Positions 7,835-14,734 of a DNA stretch of 41,096 nucleotides are shown piece after piece. The translations under genes and the position numbers were made by a program. The DNA comes from Clostridiales bacterium (GTDB lineage Bacteria > Bacillota > Clostridia > Lachnospirales > WQUN01): contig JAISWZ010000603.1 in the NCBI GenBank assembly GCA_031270945.1, forward strand, positions 1 to 41,096, read 5' to 3'. The notes under the pieces are model-generated. The model did no database searches. It saw nothing but the letters and a program-made list of their open reading frames with translations, and had not been told where the DNA came from. The first letter of the stretch is position 1. Every line of letters starts with the position of its first letter.

Positions 7835-9208
7835 TTACGCCTTTGCGGCAACCGGCTCATCTCTTGTAAGCCGCTTTATCCAGTTGTACGAGTTGACTTT
7901 TATCACTGCGGGCAGACACTTGAACACTTGGTCTGAGTTCAGGCAAGCTACCACCGCTATGGGCGGCCACTTGAAGACAAACGCGGCAAGCCAGGAAAGA
8001 GGTATCACAATGCCCCAAACGCTTATCAAGTCGTTTATCATAACAAACCTGGTGTCTCCTCCGCCCCTAACAACTCCGCCAAGAGCGGGCATCTGGTATG
8101 ACATTCCCAGTGTCGTGAACGCGAGGACGGTCAAGAAATCCCAGGCCATGCTTCTTGCTGACTCCGTTATGTTGTAAAGCCCCAATAGCGGGATCCGCAA
8201 AAGCAGCACTCCTGCTCCTGAGAATATCCCAACGGCCAGGAAGATCCATTGGAGGCTCTTCACATACTCCTTGACCTTGGCTATGTCTCCTTTTCCCACA
8301 GTCTTGCCTATCAATACCCCAGCGGAGGACGCCGCCGAGATGGCTATCACCTTCAGGAACATGACCAGGTTCGCCGCCACAGAGTTGGCCGCTATCACTC
8401 CCGGCGCGTCCATGTGCCCCAGTATCGCGGTTTGGAGGGAAATGTTGAGGCCCCATTGAAAGCCTATTATAAGAGTGGGAAGGCTTACCCTCAAATAGTC
8501 TGACGAAAGCGCCTTGTCTGGCACAGCAAGAAGCCTTGGCTCTACGCGCAGCTTCTTCTCCCATTTCATGAGAAAAACTACTATGATCCCAAGCTCCACT
8601 ACCCTGGAGACAAGAGTGGCCCAAGCCGCGCCTGCCGCGCCTAGCGCTGGAGCCCCAAAATTTCCGTAAATGAGAGCGTAGTTCAAAACCGCGTTAATGC
8701 CCAAAGACGACGCGGCTATAGCCAAAGTGATCTTCACTGTCTGAACGCTTCTGAGCATCGCCAGCAGTATTGTTGAAATCGCCAGCAATGGATATGTATA
8801 TTTGATCACCGAAAGATACTCAACGCCTTGAGCCACGATTTCGGCATCTGGAGTAAAAAGCCTAAGCGCTTGGTACGGGAACGCGCTCACCAGAACAAAT
8901 AGCACCATGGAAAGGCCTACCGCAAGCCATAGCGCTATTGAAGTTATCCTCTGTATGGGCTTCCCTCTGTTCTGCCCCCAGTACTGGCTGCAAAGCACCA
9001 CCAGCCCGTCTCCAGCCCCGTTTATGACAGAGAGAAGGATGAACTGGATCTGGTTGACGACAGCCGCCCCCGACAGCGCCGCCTCGCTGAAGCCGCCAAG
9101 CATCAGGTTATCTAGCAGGTTTACGCTCATTACCATTACGTTCTGGAGAAGCACTGTTGCGAAAAAAGGCCAAAAGTTAAGATGGAACTCCTTGTCGCGT
9201 GTGATCAT
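7835..9208 (-). CDS. MATE-family efflux transporter
   Basis: 457 residues with about twelve hydrophobic segments in two halves, the usual length for MATE exporters of drugs or metabolites driven by sodium or proton gradients. Family signatures include NLLDNLMLGGFSEAALSGAA near residue 30 and GQNRGKPIQRI, with the related GKTVGKGDIAKVKEYV in the second half. Start ATG 9206-9208 follows GGAGG. The gene stands alone between two divergent or convergent neighbours. Nothing in the sequence reveals the substrate. Confidence 0.9.
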   Translation of the reverse strand: MITRDKEFHLNFWPFFATVLLQNVMVMSVNLLDNLMLGGFSEAALSGAAVVNQIQFILLSVINGAGDGLVVLCSQYWGQNRGKPIQRITSIALWLAVGLSMVLFVLVSAFPYQALRLFTPDAEIVAQGVEYLSVIKYTYPLLAISTILLAMLRSVQTVKITLAIAASSLGINAVLNYALIYGNFGAPALGAAGAAWATLVSRVVELGIIVVFLMKWEKKLRVEPRLLAVPDKALSSDYLRVSLPTLIIGFQWGLNISLQTAILGHMDAPGVIAANSVAANLVMFLKVIAISAASSAGVLIGKTVGKGDIAKVKEYVKSLQWIFLAVGIFSGAGVLLLRIPLLGLYNITESARSMAWDFLTVLAFTTLGMSYQMPALGGVVRGGGDTRFVMINDLISVWGIVIPLSWLAAFVFKWPPIAVVACLNSDQVFKCLPAVIKVNSYNWIKRLTRDEPVAAKA

Positions 9209-9455
9209 TCAATCCTCCGCCGCTATGCTCCCAAAAGCTTCAAGCGCCTGGGAACGCATAAATTTTTTTCCCGCCAGCCATAAACACGTGTTCACAAAGA
9301 AGCCTGGCGGGTTGCGCAAAGTGCGCTCACGTATTATAATAGTCTCTTCAAGCCAAAAGCGCAATAGCCTATTTTAACTGCTTTTAGTTTGAATATAATG
9401 GGAATTATTACCCTGAGAACGGATCAAGCGTTCGCCAAAAAGCAGCGCAACCCTA

Positions 9456-9486
9456 TTGACATGGAGTTAACTTCATGTGCTAAGCT
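9456..9486 (+). promoter_or_regulatory. MerR-type promoter with dyad operator
   Basis: Perfect TTGACA (9456-9461) is separated by 19 bases from TAAGCT (9481-9486). The overlong spacer carries a 9+9 dyad, CATGGAGTT / AACTTCATG (9460-9477), with one mismatch. A 19-bp spacer with a central GGAGTTAACTYC-like dyad is the hallmark of promoters controlled by MerR-family activators. No merR gene is in this window. Confidence 0.7.
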
Positions 9487-9563
9487 TGAACTTGCGAGCG
9501 GCAAATAAACGCGCATTCACGGCTCTAGTCAGGGGCAACGCGCGAGCCGCAGGGAGGGAACAC

Positions 9564-10181
9564 ATGAAGGTTCTATTGCTAAACACGAGCCCCCATCAGC
9601 AAGGGTGCACGTACACCGCGCTCCGCGAGGTTGAGAAGACCCTGCAGGAGGGCGGCGTCGAGACGCAGCTGATATGGGCTGGCAACAACGTTCAAGGCGG
9701 ATGCATGTCTTGCATGGTTTGCCGCAAGACCAAGAAATGCGCCAAGAACGATATCGTCAATGACTTGATCCCGCTTTTCGAAGAGGCTGACGGGCTGGTG
9801 ATCGGAAGCCCGGTGCACTTCGCCTCAGCCACGGGAACAGCCGCATGTGTCGTTGACAGGCTGTTCTACGCTTCCAGGGTTGACAAGCGCATGAAGGTTG
9901 GCGCTTGCGTAGTCAGCTGCCGCAGGGGAGGAGCTTCTGCGACCTTTGACGAGCTCAACAAGTACTTCACCATCTCCGGCATGCCGGTTGCTTCCAGCCA
10001 ATACTGGAACAGCGTGCATGGGTATACCCCAGAGGACGTGATGAAGGATAAAGAAGGCATGCAAACCATGCGAACCCTTGGCAGAAACATGGCCTTTTTG
10101 ATCAAGTCCATCAAGCTTGGCAAAGAGGCGTATGGCCTGCCAGAAGTGGAAGAGTGGGAAAGGACAAATTTTATTCAGTAA
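9564..10181 (+). CDS. flavodoxin-family protein (NADPH-dependent FMN reductase / Fe-S flavoprotein type)
   Basis: 205 residues. The N-terminus MKVLLLNTSPHQQGCTYTAL is the flavin-phosphate loop of the FMN reductase fold. GGCMSCMVCRKTKKCAKND is the cysteine-rich block seen in Fe-S flavoproteins and related flavodoxin-fold reductases. GLVIGSPVHFASATG is the second flavin-contacting loop. Such proteins pass electrons from NAD(P)H to small redox substrates. I set the start at ATG 9564, which has AGGGAGG seven bases upstream; a longer frame begins at 9477, but that overlaps the -10 box. Control by a MerR-type regulator is suggested by the promoter, consistent with a response to reactive electrophiles or oxidants. 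Confidence 0.85.
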   Translation: MKVLLLNTSPHQQGCTYTALREVEKTLQEGGVETQLIWAGNNVQGGCMSCMVCRKTKKCAKNDIVNDLIPLFEEADGLVIGSPVHFASATGTAACVVDRLFYASRVDKRMKVGACVVSCRRGGASATFDELNKYFTISGMPVASSQYWNSVHGYTPEDVMKDKEGMQTMRTLGRNMAFLIKSIKLGKEAYGLPEVEEWERTNFIQ

Positions 10182-10235
10182 GCGCATATCCAAGACTCCT
10201 CCGCGCTTCGGACTTAATTGGATATCTCTAAGCGC
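10182..10235. repeat. palindromic repeat family, degenerate copy
   Basis: GCGCATATCCAA pairs with TTGGATAT and a distal GCGC. It starts directly after the flavodoxin stop codon and resembles the family in its CATATCC arms but lacks the AAAATT core. Confidence 0.45.
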
Positions 10236-10247
10236 GTATGCGCCCCA

Positions 10248-10311
10248 AGAGCTTCTTGGCATGAAGAAGCTCTCATATCTCAAACAGAAGCCGCTTAATG
10301 AAGCGGCTTCT
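10248..10311 (+). other. two adjacent perfect hairpins in the leader of the lyase gene
   Basis: Hairpin one: AGAGCTTCTT, loop GGCATG, AAGAAGCTCT (10248-10273). Hairpin two: AGAAGCCGCTT, loop AATG, AAGCGGCTTCT (10286-10311). Neither is followed by a T-run, so they are not typical terminators. With the repeats on either side, four stem-loops fill the 200-base gap. Confidence 0.6.
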
Positions 10312-10321
10312 GCCACTCCAA

Positions 10322-10374
10322 GAGCATATCCCAAAATTATATCCGAGGCACCGGTATTTTGGGATATGCACTAA
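10322..10374. repeat. palindromic repeat family, copy in lyase leader
   Basis: GAGCATATCCCAAAATT, then ATATCCGAGGCACCGG, then ATTTTGGGATATGCACTAA. The right arm ends immediately before the AGGAGG-like ribosome site of the gene at 10386, so the hairpin is within reach of translation initiation. Confidence 0.75.
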
Positions 10375-10385
10375 GGAGGCATTGA

Positions 10386-12590
10386 ATGGATTATCCATAT
10401 TTGCGAGAAAGATGGGCCTCTTATCTTACAGGCAGCAACCTGGACATAGATAGCCCTGACACGCAAGAGTTCATCAAATCCGTTGAAAGGATCGCAGAGT
10501 CAGATCTAGGCTATGCAACAGAGCCCGCTTTCAACGGAGTCTATGTTTCGCCTTACTATACGGTAGCCGCCCTGGCCAAAGCCTACAAGATCCATGGAAC
10601 CAAGCAGCATGGGGATCCGGCAGTTCTTGGGCATGTCCTGGGCGAGCTGGAGCGGCTCCATGACGCTGAATTCAACGTGAACGCTTACCATGGGAACTGG
10701 TGGGTGCTTGAGATAGGAATACCCAAAAGCTTGGTTGACATTTTGATCCTTCTCCATGACGAGATAGGCAAGACCAACGTTTTAAAGTACACAGAAGTGA
10801 TTCTCCGCTTCAAGGACGAGTACATCCGCAATTCTGGAAACCCGGAGACAGGAGCGAACCTCGCTTGGAAATGCAGGATTCTCTTTCTAACTGGCCTCCT
10901 GAGGGAAGATCCTGCTCTTCTTGAATGGGTTAACCATCAATTGCCCAAGCTCATGGAGTACTCGGCCCTGCCAGATCCCGGATCAAGCTATGATGACGGC
11001 TTTTACCCTGACGGGACTTTCATACAGCATTCCTATCTCCACTATACAGGGGGGTATGGCAAAAATCTGCTTACCACGCTGGCTGGGCTCTTTTACGCGT
11101 TCCTGGATACAGGGGCGCTGGCTGTTCCTGATGAATGCATAGCTTTCATTCATAAAATGGCCTTTGACGCCTACGAGCCCCTCATCTACAAAGGCCGCTT
11201 TCTTGACATTGCAAGAGGGCGAGAGGTATCCCGCTACTTTCACCAGGACTATATAACAGGAAGGCATGTCATAAGGGGCTTGTGCTACCTGTCTGAGACA
11301 ATGCCGGAATCCAGCAAGCTTCGCGCCAGGGCCATGATAAGAGAGTGGCTTTCAAGCGATGACGATCTGGCCCTGCTGCGTGACGAAGACGCTCATGCCG
11401 AGCATTTCGTTTACGGATCACTTCTGCCCATCTACCGCAAAATCATGAAGACAGCCCCAAGGGAAGAAAAGCCCTTTCACAAGACCTTCGGCATAGGGGC
11501 AGACGCAGTCCATCACGCGAAGAACTATTGCTTCGCCGTAAAGATGCATAGCCCAGACATCGCTAGCTACGAATTCCTAAATGGCGAGGGCGAGAAGTTC
11601 TGGCACATTTCAGATGGCATGACATATCTCTACACCTCTGACCTGGATTGCTTCAATAGTGATTACTACGCGACAGTTGACATGCAAAGGCTTCCTGGGA
11701 CAACAGTTGACAGAAGCCCTGACAGGGCCAGCGACCCTTATTATCACTGGTTCGGTTCCGATTCAAAGAATCCGCGCTCTTTCGCCGGAGGAACGGACTT
11801 GGGAACCTGCGGCGCCGCTGGCATGCATTACAAAGGCCAGGGCCTTGGCATAATCCGCGACCTGGACGCCCAAAAGTCCTGGTTCATGTTTGACAAAGAG
11901 ATCGTCTGCCTTGGAAGCGGCATCTCGTCCTCCAGCGGCAACCCCATAGAGACAACCGTTGACAACAGGCGCAATTCACAGGTTTCCTCCAGCGGCCATA
12001 TAGCCCATATCCAAGCCAAGGGAGCCGGAACAGCCTATTGGTTCCCAGCGAATCAAGCTTTCCAAACCCTGGCCGAGCGCCGCAAAGGCACCTGGAACTC
12101 AGTCGAGATTGATCCGAAGTTCTGCAAAGAGAACAACTTCGCCACCATATGGATTGATCACGGAAGAAACCCCGAAAACGCCAGCTACGCTTATGTCGTC
12201 TTGCCAGAAACCTCGCAAGCCGAAGCCCAAAAGTACGCCAGCCATCCAGGCATTGAGATCTTGGAGAATTCAATCCAAGCCCACGCCGTGCGCCATAGCA
12301 GACTTTCAATCACAGCCGTCAACTTCTGGGCCAACCATGCAGTTGCGGGCATTTTCGCTTCCGCCCCATGCAGCCTCATTTTTCAGCAAAGAGAAAGCGT
12401 TTGCGAGATCGCCATTTCAGACCCAGCCAGAAGCGATAGCCTGATAGAAGTCTCCTTCCCGTTTGGCGCCACAAAAGCTTTAAGCCTCGACAAGCGGCTG
12501 CGCATTGTGAAGGCGTCTCCCTTGACAGTCCGCTTTGACTCCGCAGGCACCCATAGGGGAACGGCCTTGATGTCAGTAGAGCTTGAGTAA
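10386..12590 (+). CDS. polysaccharide lyase family 8 (hyaluronate/chondroitin/xanthan lyase type), apparently cytoplasmic
   Basis: 734 residues. PL8 enzymes cleave uronic-acid-containing polysaccharides by beta-elimination. Visible landmarks: YHGNWWVLEIGIPKS (101-115), the aromatic patch and alpha/alpha-toroid core; TGANL with the catalytic-type Asn 158; DGTFIQH with His 215; YTGGYG with Tyr 224; and a later GREVSRYFHQD that matches the conserved arginine loop. The His-to-Tyr spacing of nine equals that of characterised hyaluronate lyases. The C-terminal half has the beta-sandwich character of the family. There is no signal peptide or anchor, unlike secreted PL8 enzymes, so it likely acts on imported oligosaccharides. 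AAGGAGG precedes ATG 10386. A hairpin-rich leader precedes it and a strong terminator ends it. The exact substrate is unknown. Confidence 0.85.
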   Translation: MDYPYLRERWASYLTGSNLDIDSPDTQEFIKSVERIAESDLGYATEPAFNGVYVSPYYTVAALAKAYKIHGTKQHGDPAVLGHVLGELERLHDAEFNVNAYHGNWWVLEIGIPKSLVDILILLHDEIGKTNVLKYTEVILRFKDEYIRNSGNPETGANLAWKCRILFLTGLLREDPALLEWVNHQLPKLMEYSALPDPGSSYDDGFYPDGTFIQHSYLHYTGGYGKNLLTTLAGLFYAFLDTGALAVPDECIAFIHKMAFDAYEPLIYKGRFLDIARGREVSRYFHQDYITGRHVIRGLCYLSETMPESSKLRARAMIREWLSSDDDLALLRDEDAHAEHFVYGSLLPIYRKIMKTAPREEKPFHKTFGIGADAVHHAKNYCFAVKMHSPDIASYEFLNGEGEKFWHISDGMTYLYTSDLDCFNSDYYATVDMQRLPGTTVDRSPDRASDPYYHWFGSDSKNPRSFAGGTDLGTCGAAGMHYKGQGLGIIRDLDAQKSWFMFDKEIVCLGSGISSSSGNPIETTVDNRRNSQVSSSGHIAHIQAKGAGTAYWFPANQAFQTLAERRKGTWNSVEIDPKFCKENNFATIWIDHGRNPENASYAYVVLPETSQAEAQKYASHPGIEILENSIQAHAVRHSRLSITAVNFWANHAVAGIFASAPCSLIFQQRESVCEIAISDPARSDSLIEVSFPFGATKALSLDKRLRIVKASPLTVRFDSAGTHRGTALMSVELE

Positions 12591-12629
12591 AAAGCAAACC
12601 CGGCTTGGAACAAGCCGGGTTTGCTTTTT
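12589..12629 (+). terminator. intrinsic terminator of the lyase gene
   Basis: A perfect 19-bp stem (AAAAAGCAAACCCGGCTTG and complement) around loop GAA, overlapping the stop codon and leading into a very long T-rich tract. The A-run on the left lets it also work for the convergent gene. Confidence 0.88.
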
Positions 12630-12714
12630 TTGTTTTTTTCTTTTTTGGTTTTTATTTTTTATTTTTATTTTATTTTTATTTTTATTTTTTTATTTTTTAA
12701 TTTTTTATTTTTTG
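12624..12714 (+). repeat. T-rich low-complexity tract after terminator
   Basis: About 90 bases of almost pure T with scattered A (ATTTTT, ATTTTATTTTT units) between the terminator and the stop codon of the convergent gene at 12715. No coding sense. Confidence 0.7.
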
Positions 12715-13749
12715 CTAAGCCAAGCTAAGCTCCTCTGTCAGCGCCTGGGCATAGGATCTCACTTTTTCGTGAGGATGCGTCCTGGCGTTCAAAATCTCAG
12801 CCGCATACTTGTCCGAATCGCTGTTGGCCATGCAGTTCAAGGCGTCAACTTGCCACTTCCAGAGCTCGTCCGGGGATAGGTAAAAGAACTTCGGCTGAAC
12901 CATCTCTTTGTAAATGTCCTCGCTCATGGCCAGAATGGCTTCAGGCGCCAAGACTGGCGCAAGTTCGGCCACGCCAGGGAATTCCCGCTCTTCATGCCAC
13001 TTTCCCTTGTTCTGAGGGCAAACCTGCTGGCAGATGTCGCATCCGTATATGCACCCGCCAAGTTCCTTGCGCAACGGATGACCCTTCAGATCTATGGCTC
13101 TTGTGGTCAGAAGCGAAACGCATTTGAACGGAGACATCGTGAAAGGATCTGACAATGAGCGGGTAGGGCAGGCCTTGACGCATTTCCTGCAGCTGTCCGG
13201 GCATGGTCTTGCGTTGCTCTTTGCCTTCCAGGACATTTCCTTGTCAGCAAGCCAGGATATGATGCGGCAAAACGATCCGTACTTGTCCGAATAGAAGAAG
13301 TTGTTGTAGCGGATTACGCCCAGACCCGCTTGCATCGCCGCATAGCGATCTCCAACAACCCCGTATTTGCGGTTCCACTCCGTCCGCAAGCCAATCTCGC
13401 CAAAGAACTGGTTCATCTCGCTGGTTTTCGCGTAATCAGGAGCGTTCTCGTCAACGCGGGAATCAAAGAGATAGTTCAGCGCCACATGCCCTCGAAGCCC
13501 ATCAGGGATCTTGTAGCAACTCTGGTCTTGGACAATGACTATCACCGAGTTCGCCCAGGGGTGCCGCTCAGCCACTTTTGTCAAGCGCCTTAGCCCTTCG
13601 TAGAATTGCGCCGACTCAGGAACCTTTCCCAGCCGCTCCTCGAAGCGCTGGTCATATCCAGCCATGTCTTCAAGCGGTGTTATCCCGACCTGGTCATAGC
13701 CTAAAGATAGCGCTTTGCCAACAATCCTTGATTCAAGGTCGCCATTCAT
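12715..13749 (-). CDS. QueG-like double [4Fe-4S] protein (epoxyqueuosine reductase family)
   Basis: 344 residues. It has the layout of QueG and reductive-dehalogenase-like cobamide enzymes: an N-terminal reductase-type domain with RYAAMQAGLGVIRYNN, then a ferredoxin-like segment with two cluster motifs. These are CPDSCRKCVKACP and CIYGCDICQQVCPQN, joined by a further cysteine (FKCVS). A short C-terminal helical tail ends in VRSYAQALTEE, like the HEAT-like tail of QueG. QueG performs the last step of queuosine synthesis in tRNA, but this subgroup also contains proteins of unknown redox role. Start ATG 13749 has GGAGG seven bases upstream. It lies 32 bases after a flavodoxin-family gene on the same strand, suggesting an electron-donor partner. 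Confidence 0.78.
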   Translation of the reverse strand: MNGDLESRIVGKALSLGYDQVGITPLEDMAGYDQRFEERLGKVPESAQFYEGLRRLTKVAERHPWANSVIVIVQDQSCYKIPDGLRGHVALNYLFDSRVDENAPDYAKTSEMNQFFGEIGLRTEWNRKYGVVGDRYAAMQAGLGVIRYNNFFYSDKYGSFCRIISWLADKEMSWKAKSNARPCPDSCRKCVKACPTRSLSDPFTMSPFKCVSLLTTRAIDLKGHPLRKELGGCIYGCDICQQVCPQNKGKWHEEREFPGVAELAPVLAPEAILAMSEDIYKEMVQPKFFYLSPDELWKWQVDALNCMANSDSDKYAAEILNARTHPHEKVRSYAQALTEELSLA

Positions 13750-13781
13750 CAAAGAGCCTCCATCTTATGCCTATCTTATGC

Positions 13782-14432
13782 CTATTGCTCGTCTTCGCTT
13801 TCTCCGCCCGCCAAGCGCCTTCCCATGTCATACGCGGCCTTGCAGTCAAGCGGGAACTGCTCTTCGTGCCGTTTCTTGACATATTCCTCGTCAAAGCTTG
13901 TTGCCGCGTACTGTGAGTAGTCGTCGAACTGCTGGGTGTTGAAGGCTATCGCGTACTCAGTCTCGCCAATGATCCTTCCGGACATGCCAGCCAGGCTGCT
14001 GTAGAGCTCGTTGTAGAATTCGCCTGGAGCGTTCATGGTAAATACCCAGCCTACCTTTGGCCTCTTTGCGTACGTCGTGCCTCTGTCCTTGTTGTAGGTT
14101 AAGCCAGGGAAAAACAGCCTCTCCAGAAACGAGCGCATCTCCCCTGTGACATTGCTGAAGTAGATGGGCGAGCCAAGCAGCAGGACATCCGCTTCCTTGG
14201 CCTTTTCAAGCACAGGGGACAGGTCGTCCCTCATGGCGCACTTTGCGAACTTGTCCTTGTCCAGGAGCTTGCAAGAGTGGCATCCGACGCAGCCCCTGAA
14301 GCTCAGGTCATACAGGTTGACCAGCTCTCCAGTCGCGCCAGGCACAGACAATGCGCCTTCCAAGGCGCTCTTGAGCATTTCGGCGGTGTTGCGGCTCTTG
14401 TTTGCCGCTCCGCTAACAGCGTATACATTCAT
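13782..14432 (-). CDS. flavodoxin-family NAD(P)H:FMN oxidoreductase-like protein
   Basis: 216 residues. MNVYAVSGAANKSRNTAEML is the FMN phosphate loop, FRGCVGCHSCK a cysteine pair typical of this subfamily, and VLLLGSPIYFSNVTGEMRS the second flavin loop. Role: small cytoplasmic flavoprotein passing electrons from NAD(P)H. Start ATG 14430-14432 follows AAGGAGAG. It is the first gene of a two-gene unit with the QueG-like Fe-S protein 32 bases downstream, so it could supply that protein with electrons; this is inferred from position only. It is distantly related to the flavodoxin-family protein at 9564 but is not a recent duplicate. Confidence 0.82.
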   Translation of the reverse strand: MNVYAVSGAANKSRNTAEMLKSALEGALSVPGATGELVNLYDLSFRGCVGCHSCKLLDKDKFAKCAMRDDLSPVLEKAKEADVLLLGSPIYFSNVTGEMRSFLERLFFPGLTYNKDRGTTYAKRPKVGWVFTMNAPGEFYNELYSSLAGMSGRIIGETEYAIAFNTQQFDDYSQYAATSFDEEYVKKRHEEQFPLDCKAAYDMGRRLAGGESEDEQ

Positions 14433-14589
14433 ATCGCTCTCTCCTTGTAGCAGTCAGGGCCCAAAAAACTGGGTTCCCTTGCGCCAGCCCTATGCAATCG
14501 ATTATACCAAAAAGACAGAGCTTGTTCAAGTGCGCGGCAAAAGCCTTGCGGGATCCCTTTAACTTGAAGCTATTGCCAATACGCGATAA

Positions 14590-14618
14590 TTGCTAAGCCT
14601 AACCCATGGTGCTATAAT
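14590..14618 (+). promoter_or_regulatory. promoter for the 666-residue lipoprotein
   Basis: TTGCTA (14590-14595), 17 bases, TATAAT (14613-14618), about 115 bases before the start at 14735. The rest of the 300-base gap between the divergent genes holds no other clear signal. Confidence 0.5.
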
Positions 14619-14734
14619 GAGCCTGACGCAAAATAAGAAAACATGCCAGAAAAACGTTTCACGTGACATATCTCGCGTCTAGCTAAACGCAAAAAGCCGC
14701 GAGTTCAGACAGAAATGCCATAACCCAAAGGCAG

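Noticed and set aside
12583-12879. 98-residue plus-strand frame of Phe/Leu
   Set aside because: It is the T-rich tract read as codons, running antisense into the QueG-like gene.
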